From: Blastobasis lacticolella
Taxonomy: Eukaryota; Arthropoda; Insecta; Lepidoptera; Blastobasidae
Reading direction: 5' to 3'
Assembly (NCBI GenBank): GCA_905147135.1
Contig: LR990049.1
Span: 19,671,428 to 19,735,427, forward strand
DNA length: 64,000 nt
Below are positions 55,124-64,000 of this stretch, one piece after another (position 1 is the stretch's first letter; every line of letters begins with the position of its first letter). A program made the position numbers and the translations under genes. Below the pieces are notes generated by a model. It was not told the origin of the DNA, made no database searches, and was given only the letters and a program-made list of their open reading frames with translations.

Positions 55124-55186
55124 ATCCACAGAAATCTAAATTTTTTTTTTCAGATAGATAGGCAATTTATTTAGATTTCTGTGGAT
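55124..55186. repeat. Hairpin, 18-bp perfect arms
   Basis: ATCCACAGAAATCTAAAT at 55124-55141 and its exact complement at 55169-55186, with a 27-base T-rich loop. Probably the ends of a very small element. Confidence 0.75.
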
Positions 55187-55953
55187 GATACGACTCTGAT
55201 ACTGATTGATCATCCGGTTGGGTGGACGGAGATACCTCAACGACACTGTCATCCGAAAAATAAAAACTGTTACGTACTCTTGATATAATTCAAGGAAGGA
55301 TATTCAAGTTCGGGAACTACGATACCACAATCATACACACACATCCACATATATACAGAGCCACACATACACGAACACACACGTTAAACTTAAAACATTA
55401 CTTGTTTTCGTGAAAAAAAAAAACATCGAGGAAGCTTCCAACGGCTTTATTGGACAGAACAGGCTTCAAGAAAAGAAGAGTTCTTCTGTATACTCCCTCC
55501 TTTAGTCAACACTACCTCCAGTTAGTTAGTTAGCTTGGTTAAAGGCATTGACCGTGCAGATGGCGGGCCTACATCGCCAAACAAACCAGTTATCTACCAA
55601 GTACTAACATTGAGCAATTCATGCCAGCGAGATCTCTTGATAGTGATTGATTTTAGTGCCTATAATAAGTAAATTAAATAGGTTTAGATATCCGAAGACC
55701 TGCATTTTAACGAGAATCCGACAATTCACAGGTATATAATATTGGTTTCTGGATCTCGTCTATAAAATTTCATTGGATTTAGCGTGATACTGAAAATATT
55801 ATTAAACTACGTTTGTATGGAACGCGCTCGTGAAACACTCCTCTTAACCACTAGGCCACCGAAAATCAATTAATTTTGTTGAGAATGTAATTATATTTTT
55901 TTAACGCAGCATTAGTCTATACATATATTTCCATAAATTACGCCTCTTTATAT

Positions 55954-55990
55954 ATTTATTCACAGTGACCACCCGTCACTGTGAATAAAT
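55954..55990. repeat. Hairpin, 15-bp perfect arms, 7-base loop
   Basis: ATTTATTCACAGTGA at 55954-55968, loop CCACCCG, and the exact complement at 55976-55990. No T-run follows and no gene borders it, so a terminator role is not indicated. Confidence 0.8.
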
Positions 55991-58896
55991 GTATGCACAA
56001 GTTTTTTGTGCATTCTTGTTCTGTAGGTCAGGTTTATTTATTGTAGTTACGTCATGTTGCTATCTAAAGGTTATTGAATCAAAATTTATATTATATGGTA
56101 AACTATCTTTCGTTAAGGAAAATTAACTAAATAGTGAGTTGGCATTATAGAAGTCCATTTGTATGGCCTCCAATTATTTGGTCTTCAATGATTTCCATTG
56201 CTTTATTACGCGTTGCCAATTTTGCGTACGTTGCGTTACGTTGCCGTCTTTATCGAACGATGCCACCAATGGAGACCGTTTGAATTTACCATGGCGTTTG
56301 TTTATATTGTTTTCGTGACAGCATCGGCGAACCCTTGCACATAAACAATATCAATAGTTCTACCTTGCGATATTTAGAGGAAATGCCCTGCCATGGTTGC
56401 GTAACGGCCCTGAAACACTTTCAAATAGACAATAACTAACTCAAATTGGCAATAACGAACTATAGTAACTAAACCAACGTTTTATCTTGGGAGAAATCTC
56501 GCCGAGGGCGTCTTATATCATTAAATTGTCTTCCGTAAACTCCGCAATGTGCGGCAAAGCGAGAAAACCGGTTCAATTATTTAACTGGTCACTGTATTGG
56601 GGTTGGGTATGCTAGGCGGGCTTAATTTGTCGCTGTGGCCTCAATCCTAGGTTTAAGTTTAGCCCTGCGGTAAGCCCTGTCCGCGATGACACCGGCTCGG
56701 CTATCTAAAGAGTTAAGTTCAGAGCTTAGATCACGATAAACTTATTAATTCCGTTGTGACGGTAATGCTAATTGATTTGTCTTTATTCGGAAAAATATCT
56801 TATTCATAAAACAGACAAAATGAAAGTATATTTACGTTGAAAAAAGTGTAATATTAAAAATATAAGTTACATGAATAAATAATAAGGAATTATCTCATTG
56901 GTAGGTATTTCACTATTGGAGGGTAAAAATGTTTGTTTTCCCATTAAGTAGGTAGAAGTAGGATTTAGAATATTTCGATTCTTACACTGTCTTTCCTAAT
57001 CAACACTGCATTGCATCTTATTGGATAATTTTATTTTCATTTATTGTTATTTTTGTATTTTGTATCCAATAACGGACATTTAATTTTTTTTTCTACCATT
57101 ATGTTTGACAATTTGCTTAAAATACCTTCCTTACCTGTTACTTTTTAAATTTGCATGAATCTATCATGTAAAATAATTTTACATACTTTGTATCAATTTA
57201 CCTTAGTGTAATTTTATGTATATTTCTTTTATATTTATACATGGTTTATTAGATTATTTTAATTTATTAAATATTTGACATTGCCTTCTTGTATGAAAGC
57301 AATAATTCTAATCTTATAACTTGACGATCTCTTTTACTGACCTAATGTAATCTATAATAAGAATATTATCATTATGTAAGAACTTTAAGAGAGAAATAAA
57401 TAAATCTAAATCAGAGAGATTCCTCAAGAAATTAAACAGGTACTGTAGGATACCAATCCGAAAAACAATTTTAATATCTAACTTACGCTACCTAGATGAA
57501 ATATTTTAAGTATTTTAATATTTTAGTAATATTTTAATAGGAAAGCAGCAGACTGTTATTAGCTTGGCGATGTTTGCCCTCAGAGCGTTACATAATGGTA
57601 CCTGCTGACACAAAACTTGTGTTTAAAATTCCACATTATGTATAAACTAGTTTTGATGTTGCGTCGTCCGATGCCAACCATTTATAGGCCTCCCGGAAGA
57701 TTAGCAACGGCGATAAACTGTCGTGAACACATTAATTGTATGAAACTAGTTTTTGCGCGTATTAGAAAAGGGTTTATAGAGTGTAAAGATCTAATATGTG
57801 AATTTAGGTGTTTAGAAAAAATTAATTAGCCTAGTATTTTATCGAAAACTAAAGGGCAAATTAATTAATTATAAAGTTGCTATTTATTCAGGAGTAGAAT
57901 CATATTTAAACAACAAAGATACTAACTAGAATACTAAATTAGATAACTTATTTATATAGGATAGACCATAATATCAAACAAATTTAAATGGGCAAATTGA
58001 CCATATATTCTGTCGTAGATATATTATATGGCAGACATCCTTTGGCAGGGGCTTTTTATTTTTTTATTCTACGCAGGGTCAAACGAGCAGACAGCCTAGC
58101 TAATAGTAAGAAGAAACTGTCGCCCATAACAGATTCATGCATTTCGGTTGCACACAACAAAAATGCAGAACCGCGATGCGTTGACACTGTGAGGACTACA
58201 ATTGGGCTGGCTACCTTATCCTTCAAACCAGAACACATAATGCAACCATTGTTGCTTGGCGACAGAAAGAGATAAGGTACTCACCCAAGCGGACTCGTCA
58301 GGCATTACATTTTAAAAAGCTTCTACTACCGCAATCTCTGACCTGAGAGGGAAGTTGGAATCATTCCTACTCGTACCTGTTTCATCTAAATTTTTGTTAC
58401 GGGGTCCAAGAGCGTATTAGTTTGTCCTCGGGCGCGCCTGAGATGACAAAACTCGGGTCCTGTGGTCCTCTGTGTGGTCGCCGATAGATCCTGGCTACAC
58501 AGGAGTTGCAGCCTTGGGAATAAGTGGGGGGCAAAGTTCGTACCGCAACCAGAGTCGATTCGTGTTATTTATTTCCTTATTCACTGCAAAAAACAACGGT
58601 AGTGTGCAATGCTTGCACGCATACTTTAAGAAATAAATGTTTGTATTGTATGGTATTGTATTGCGGTAGCGGTAATTAGGCTCATTAAAGATGGCACGAT
58701 GCTCGACTCGTGCGCAGTCGACCGCGGACAAGGCAGCGATCAAAATGACAGACCTATATCCATTAGCTACCTGTGATCTTCGTGATACCCTGTTGTTTAG
58801 CTTTTGAGGTCGCTCATTATTATGTTGAGGTTCAAAGTGTTTCCAATCCTAGCACAGTAGATAGTACGGATTTACGGAATCGTTTACGTGCTCTTC

Positions 58897-59873
58897 TTCT
58901 TCTGCTTCTTTTCAGCCATTTTCAACCTCTAGGGTGTAGGCCTCCTTGAATACATTCCAGCGTTCTCGGTCTTGTGCTGTCTTCAACCATTCCATTCCAG
59001 CCGTTCTTCTAATGTCGTTGTACCAGCGCATCTGAGGTCTTCCCCGTGAACGTCTTTCACCCCACGGTCTCCACTCCACCAGCGATTTGCACCATGAACC
59101 CCGCTTTCTGGCGACATGACCAGCCCATTGCCACTTCAGCTTCGATATATGTTTGATAACATCCCTCACTTTACTCTGTACTCTGAGCCAGTCATTTCTT
59201 TTGCGGTCACTGAGCGTTACGCCCACTATCTTCCTCTCTATTGCTCTTTGAGCGACTCTGAGTTTGTTAAGGATCTCCTTAGTAAAAACCCACGTCTCAG
59301 CTCCATAAGTGAGAACCGGCAGAATGCACTGATCATGTATGCGAGCTTTTTGTTCTGATGTTAATTTCATTCTGAACACATAATCTATCTTGGCATAGGC
59401 TGCCCATGCTAGTCTTATGCGCCTGTAAATATCGTCCGTCTGATTTTCCTTCCCCATTACCACCTCTTGACCGACATATACATATTTATGTACCCTTTCG
59501 ATGACGATGTTATCCACTTTGATCTTAAACGCGGTATCGGGGCAATTGGTCATGATCTTGGTCTTACTTAGATTAATCTCTAGTCCGCATAATCGAGAGG
59601 CATGATTAAGTTCCCGTATCATGGTTTCCAGCTGTTCCGGGGTTTCAGAAAACAGGACAATGTCGTCCGCGAATCGCAAGTTATGAAGATGCCTGCCCTC
59701 GATACGTAGTCCATATTGGTCCCAATTTAGAGTATTGAAAATGTCCTCCAGTACTAGGGTGAATAGTTTTGGAGAGATAGTATCTCCCTGTCTGACGCCT
59801 TTCTCCAATCTAATGGACTCTGTCTTTGGTGGTAGGTTGACTGTCATGCTGGCATTTTTATAGATGTTACGTG
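58897..59873 (-). mobile_element. RTE-clade retrotransposon, 5'-truncated, with open frame and 12-bp target duplication
   Basis: The minus frame from 59847 to 58912 is open for 311 codons. It carries GVRQGDTISPKLFTLVLEDI, the catalytic LRFADDIVLFSET, LTYGAETWVFTKE, RAIERKIVGVTLSDRKRNDW, LKWQWAGHVAR and GRPQMRW. These are the palm, thumb and C-terminal parts of an RTE reverse transcriptase. The endonuclease and the first catalytic aspartate block are missing, so this copy is inactive. Direct repeats tacgtgctcttc lie at 58885-58896 and 59874-59885. The tail is a GAAGAA-type trinucleotide run (58891-58912). The open frame suggests a young insertion. It differs clearly from the copy at 33195. Confidence 0.93.
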
Positions 59874-59939
59874 TACGTGCTCTTCAGAAACGTTAATTGG
59901 GATCATGAAAGAGTTTTTTTTATAAAGGCTGTAGAAAAT

Positions 59940-60066
59940 TTTATAGGTATGACATGGGTTCTTTAAAATGCATGTCTACAATTGGATAGTAGCAAGTGTC
60001 CTGGACGACGGTGGCGTTTCCATAAGGTGGAACGTCCGTCCGTTTGTCTACCTATGCAATAAAAAA
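59940..60066 (+). repeat. LINE 3' end with GCAATAAAAA tail
   Basis: 'gacatgggttctttaaaatg', 'gtgtcctggacgacggtggc' and 'ggaacgtccgtccgtttgtc', then GCAATAAAAAA. Same family as 50812-50955. Confidence 0.6.
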
Positions 60067-60468
60067 GTTAGATTTTAAATTAGTGATAGTCATATTTCCA
60101 TTTTCATGAGTGTTCAGGCATTTCGGCCCGGCCTGGTTTTGGCCATACGTTTTGAAACCACTGATTAATTTTAAAATGTATCGTTAACGAGCTTCTGTAA
60201 CATTCGCTTAGGTCCCTACTTATGCGCTCTACAACCCCTTTTTGATAATTCAGTATCTAAGGGGTTTTTGTGATTATTATTCACATATTTCTATACACAC
60301 AACAAAGTATGAAGTTGTACCTAAATTATTCAAAGTACAACGTAATGTATGTTAAACACAACATACGTTACTTTGAAGTTTTATGGAAGCAAAAAATACT
60401 GTCTGTTAACATAGGTAGGTACTTAAGCATCTAATGTGTGTGTCATGAGGATATAAATGGGTATTACA

Positions 60469-60528
60469 AGGTCCTAGTACAATAAAGACAGTACAAAATT
60501 TTGTACTTTATTTATTGTACTAGGACCT
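60469..60528. repeat. Long hairpin with a nested palindrome
   Basis: AGGTCCTAGTACAATAAA (60469-60486) and its exact complement (60511-60528) enclose the perfect 16-base palindrome GTACAAAATTTTGTAC (60491-60506). The whole 60 bases can form one extended hairpin. Confidence 0.85.
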
Positions 60529-60913
60529 GAAAATAATTATTAATTTGAATTCATAAAAATTTACAGTAAGACCCACGGCCAACTTACGATAATCTATAAA
60601 TATATCATCACAGAACGCACTGGTTTAAGTTAAAAGTTTCCAGCTAGGTATTCTACTTTCTGATAAGTATCTACTTAAGGACAATACAAGGGCATTGCCA
60701 CCTCAAGAACTATATTCCTTTTCAGATGTTAAAAGCATGAAAAGGGATAAAGTATTCTACCTATGTGTAGAACGTTTTAAAATCATAATCAAAATCACAT
60801 GAACATCGTAATTACCCATGATTAAGAATGGTAGTGTCTATGTTGGCTAGTCTTTAAGGTAGAACAATTAAGATTGGCAATAAATTATAAACAGTAAATA
60901 CGGAACTATATTC

Positions 60914-60919
60914 TTTATT
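60914..60919 (-). terminator. Poly(A) signal of the secreted repeat protein gene
   Basis: AATAAA on the minus strand, about 70 bases after the stop codon at 60990, an ordinary position for 3' end formation. Confidence 0.7.
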
Positions 60920-60989
60920 ACAGTACAGTAAGCTAACACAGTGTTATAGTTCCTTATGGATGTTAGGACTTAGATGTTAAACGCAGCGC

Positions 60990-62051
60990 TTAGTGGGCCG
61001 GCTGGGGGACAATGACCTCCACAGGCTGGATGGAGATCGGAGGCATGCCAGGGCTCTCAGGCTGGATGGAGATCGGAGGCATAACTGGGTTGATCTCAGG
61101 GATAATCACAGGCTGGATGGAAATCGGAGGCATGACGGGGTTCACCTCAGGGAGCACAGGCTGGATGGAGATCGGAGGCATAACTGGGTTGACCTCAGGG
61201 ACGATCACAGGCTGGATAGAAATCGGAGGCATGACGGGGTTCACCTCAGGGAGCACAGGCTGGATGGAGATCGGAGGCATAACTGGGTTGACCTCAGGGA
61301 CAATCACAGGCTGGATGGAAATCGGAGGCATGACGGGGTTCACCTCGGGGAGCACAGGCTGGATGGAGATCGGGGGTGAGACAGGCTCGAAAGAGTCGAT
61401 GATGGCGGGGCCGACGATGATCGGCGATGGCTGAACGACATCGCTCTCAACGGGGGTGACCTCAGGGGTGCCGGCGTTGATGTTAATGTTCAGGATGATC
61501 TGAACAAGAGGAGCGCTGGACGCTTCGGCAGCGCCGGCGGGCTCAATGGAATCGACGATGGCAGGGCCGACGGCGATGGGCTCGAAAGAGTCGACGATGG
61601 CGGGTCCCACTGCAATAGGCTCGAAGGAGTCCACGATTGCGGGTCCCACGGAAATAGGCTGGTCAATGATGGCGGGGCCAACGGCAATAGGCTCGAAGGA
61701 GTCCACGATTGCGGGTCCCACGGAAATAGGCTGGTCAATGATGGCGGGGCCAACGGCAATAGGCTCGAAGGAGTCCACGATTGCGGGTCCCACGGAAATA
61801 GGGTGGTCAACGATGGCGGGTCCCACAGCAATAGGCTGGTAAGAGTCGACGATGGCGGGTCCAACAGCAATGGGTTGGTAGGAGTCAATGATGGCGGGGC
61901 CGACGGATATGGGGGAGTCGATGATGGCGGGACCCACGGCGATGGGCTCGAAGATCACGGGCGCGGGGCCCGCGATGCCGGGGTTGACCAGGCGATCCAC
62001 GGGAGTGGCGACCGCAACGGCGGCCAGGGCGGCGATGAGCAGCAGTTTCAT
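60990..62051 (-). CDS. Secreted repeat protein, IAVGPAIVDS and PPISIQPV repeats
   Basis: 353 aa. Residues 1-16 are a signal peptide (MKLLLIAALAAVAVA then TPVDR). Residues 36-169 are about eleven copies of P-I-A/S-V-G-P-A-I-I/V-D joined by SFE, SYQ or Q linkers. Residues 170-205 are the only non-repetitive part (SSAPLVQIILNININ). One more GPAIIDS unit follows, then residues 226-342 hold repeats of PPISIQPV plus a (IV)PEVNPVM linker. There are no cysteines. Low-complexity, Pro/Val/Ile-rich and secreted, it looks like a structural matrix protein (cuticle, eggshell or silk-gland type), but I do not recognise a named family. The start is the only Met before the signal peptide. The CDS is intronless and a 5'UTR intron lies upstream. 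Long frames on the other strand are shadows of the repeats. Confidence 0.9.
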   Translation of the reverse strand: MKLLLIAALAAVAVATPVDRLVNPGIAGPAPVIFEPIAVGPAIIDSPISVGPAIIDSYQPIAVGPAIVDSYQPIAVGPAIVDHPISVGPAIVDSFEPIAVGPAIIDQPISVGPAIVDSFEPIAVGPAIIDQPISVGPAIVDSFEPIAVGPAIVDSFEPIAVGPAIVDSIEPAGAAEASSAPLVQIILNININAGTPEVTPVESDVVQPSPIIVGPAIIDSFEPVSPPISIQPVLPEVNPVMPPISIQPVIVPEVNPVMPPISIQPVLPEVNPVMPPISIQPVIVPEVNPVMPPISIQPVLPEVNPVMPPISIQPVIIPEINPVMPPISIQPESPGMPPISIQPVEVIVPQPAH

Positions 62052-62430
62052 GGCGGAGTGCTCTGGAAAGTCCCCGCGAAGTTAATATTGTTGTAGTCAC
62101 ATGATTTAATTACATACTTATAAAACGCGTAGTTGATCTTTGCACGTATTCACCACAGACTATGGATTTGTGAATACAAAGCTTTTAAAAATGAAAATAA
62201 CTATGTTTATGTAAAGAATTTTAAGGAAGGCTCAGGATCGGCATGAGGGGCACTTCACGTCACGTCCTTTGGTGCTGGGGCCAAGATTTGGGTCCTTGAG
62301 CCAGCAGAAATGAAACATGATTTCCAGAAGGGAAAAGAGACAATATTAACAAAATAATCACGATAAACAACGGGGAAACACGAAATATGCTTACCTTTGT
62401 TTGTTCAAAACGTTCAACAAACTATGCACT
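62052..62430 (-). other. 5'UTR and 5'UTR intron of the secreted repeat protein gene
   Basis: On the minus strand a leader of about 36 bases runs from the inferred start at 62430 to a donor AAAG|GTAAGC at 62394. The acceptor TTTCCAG is at 62063-62069, so the intron is about 330 bases and the coding exon starts about 11 bases before the ATG. Splicing is inferred from these sites. Confidence 0.65.
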
Positions 62431-62455
62431 GTCGAGGCTCGCATACATTTTTATA
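62426..62455 (-). promoter_or_regulatory. TATA box and initiator of the secreted repeat protein gene
   Basis: The minus strand reads GTATAAAAATG with TATAAAAA at 62455-62448. An initiator-like ACAGTGC follows, with its central A at 62430, 25 bases downstream. Spacing and both motifs fit a focused insect promoter for an abundantly made mRNA. Confidence 0.75.
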
Positions 62456-64000
62456 CAAATATCATATCTCAATTGATACAGTAATTAATGCGTTGAGATA
62501 AATATTTATTGGCGATAATCCTTTGTTAAGATACGACCGTTATTTACTACCCATGAAATTTCCCTTTGCACGCTACAGGTTGGATTATGGATTAGCAGTA
62601 ATCAAAGTAGCTACGATTAGATTTCGGATAGGAAGCGATGCAAACCAAACAAGACAAAGTGTAATTAAAGTGTCCGTTAGTGTTTAAATTGTTGTGGTGC
62701 CATCTGAACCAATACCTTCAAGGTCACCTTTTAGCAAGGCAGGTCATCTTGTTAGTACATCATCTTCGTGTTGATTATATTCATAGTATCAGTTAGCCGA
62801 AAGAAGGGTCATTAGCTGTCCCTTAGGCCCGAAGAACTTTGACAATATTAAAAAAAAATGAATTATACTTTCATGAATGTTATTAAAACCTCAGCATGTC
62901 GTTTAGCAGCATTTTTGCTCTTGTATTGTAGATATGTGGCCGCCACTCGAAAACCTTTCCAGTATATCGGATATTGGTTCTGCGAGCTCGTGACCTGCTC
63001 ATTGCCACTTCATTTTAATTTGAGAGAATTATTTAAAACGCTCTACATGCTGCTAAACCAGGATTAAACAGCTTTTGTTTACAGATACAACATGTGACTA
63101 ATTTTGCTTTCAGTGTCTTCTTTTCACTTAACGAAACCTTGGTCTAAACTGTTGAACTAAGTACTTACATCAAGCACATCACTAACCTAGCGGTCAATCC
63201 AGATTCCGCTTTCCTTCTCTTCCTCCTCCACTTCGCCTATCCGACCGACCGACTTCGGTATCATGCCGATTTATTAGCATTTCATTAATCATCTGTACCT
63301 CAGACAAAATAGACATTTCGATCTAGTAGGTAATAAGCATACCTAAAGCTAAAATTTAGCACAGGTCGTATACCTATCACAAATACCATCAGGCAGGCCG
63401 TAAACTTGCTGCCACTTTAGTGGTATAAAAACAAAAAAATAATAAATAAAATATCACAAGTCCCCACCGAAAATATAAATTCCAGGGCAAAGGTCTAAAA
63501 TATCGGTTTGTGTTCGTCAATAAGCGTCAAACGTCATAAACAATTATAATAAGGGATTAACAAAAAGTCTACTATCTTCTGGGCGATTAACAGGAATTTG
63601 GTTCTTGACGTTTATTGTTCGTGACGAACGATAAAGTTTTCCGTTTTAATTATTATTGAACCTGATGTTTTAATCAAATGTGTTTAAATAATGTTATTTA
63701 AACATGCAACTTTCCTTTTACGTCTTCTCATCGAGTCAATGAACTTACACTTTGTTTGCCCAGTGTTCGACAACGCATATACAGCATATTTTGTATTGTA
63801 CTTTGTAATACTCTAGCAACTATAAGTCCTGCCTATCACCCTCTGAATCTAAACCATTAACCGCCTTGTCGGAGTCGAAGGTGTTGGTTCTATATCCTAC
63901 TCTGCAGGACATCGGGCAATTTAATAATCATTTTATTTCATCCATTGATTAGTTTTCATTCAAGTCTAGGCACTTAAAATGATTGATGTTTATCCACAGG
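62456..64000. other. No gene recognised; LINE tail and repeat-F scrap
   Basis: AT-rich sequence upstream of the repeat-protein promoter. A LINE 3' tail lies at 63385-63440 ('ccatcaggcaggccgtaaac', 'gtggtataaaaac'). A repeat-F scrap is at about 63850-63920 ('ttggttctatatcctactct'). The frame at 62858-63067 has no motif. Confidence 0.45.

Larger units (their letters stand above)
54951..58884. other. No gene recognised; hairpins and AT-rich sequence
   Basis: Two perfect hairpins (55124-55186 and 55954-55990) are listed separately. A LINE- or SINE-like piece with 'gataaggtactcacccaagc' is at about 58040-58320. Open frames around 57617-57829 and 57988-58275 lack motifs. The rest is AT-rich and featureless to me. 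Confidence 0.45.
59886..60913. other. No gene; LINE tail and one long hairpin
   Basis: LINE 3' end at 59940-60066 (GCAATAAAAAA tail) and the hairpin at 60469-60528, otherwise AT-rich. Confidence 0.5.

Noticed and set aside
60993..62100. Several plus-strand and out-of-frame open frames over the repeat protein gene
   Set aside because: Tandem repeats with periods divisible by three keep all frames open; only the minus frame has a signal peptide, promoter and poly(A) signal.
1..64000. CRISPR array, phage, operon or other prokaryotic system
   Set aside because: Introns, poly(A) signals, tRNA-derived SINEs and LINEs show nuclear insect DNA; no regularly spaced direct repeats with unique spacers are present.

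Overview
The window looks like lepidopteran nuclear DNA (moth or butterfly). It is AT-rich and intron-containing, with short TAAATAAATA and GTAGGTA-type simple repeats. It is crowded with tRNA-derived SINEs, RTE-clade and CR1/Jockey-like LINE pieces and small terminal-inverted-repeat elements. Its best-conserved gene is an insect cytosolic arginine kinase. Nothing suggests bacterial, viral or plasmid DNA. All calls come from reading the sequence; no database search was possible.

Supported genes are few and far apart. (1) A candidate secreted-protein gene on + has a signal-peptide exon at 5879-5943 and a GC3-rich exon at 11151-11307 with matching phase; further exons are not found. (2) Arginine kinase on + has a common CDS at 18499-20443 (two exons, 355 aa). 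Two upstream candidate first exons, 16785-16843 and 17953-18047, would join in frame to the common exon. One would add an acylation-type N-terminus (MGGCATKE), the other a hydrophobic membrane anchor. (3) A histone-fold CHRAC1/CHRAC-15 homologue lies on + at 23454-23977. (4) A possible 53-aa lysine-tailed microprotein gene lies on + at 37116-38629. (5) A single-coding-exon secreted repeat protein lies on - at 62051-60990, with a TATA box, candidate initiator, 5'UTR intron and poly(A) signal.

Layout: 1-5.8 kb is repeats with no recognised gene. 5.9-11.3 kb is the candidate secreted gene with a repeat-filled intron. 11.3-16 kb is repeats leading into a GC-rich promoter-like region. 16-20.6 kb is arginine kinase. 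22-23 kb is an RTE endonuclease remnant next to CHRAC1. 24-32 kb is mostly repeats. 32.5-35.3 kb is a LINE graveyard, with an RTE copy nested inside a CR1-like LINE (16-bp target duplication) and a neighbouring reading frame carrying a 114-bp tandem repeat. 37-38.6 kb is the microprotein gene with a foldback element and a near-perfect palindrome in its intron. 39-58 kb is almost wholly non-coding repeats. 58.9-59.9 kb is a 5'-truncated RTE with its reading frame open. 61-62.5 kb is the secreted repeat protein gene.

The genes do not form a pathway. The most interesting biology is the arginine kinase locus, whose first exons could send one ATP-buffering enzyme to cytosol, acylated membrane sites or an anchored membrane position. 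The second theme is dated mobile-element history: several insertions keep target duplications, and SINE-B shares its (ATG)n tail with the RTE elements, which points to RTE machinery as its mobiliser.
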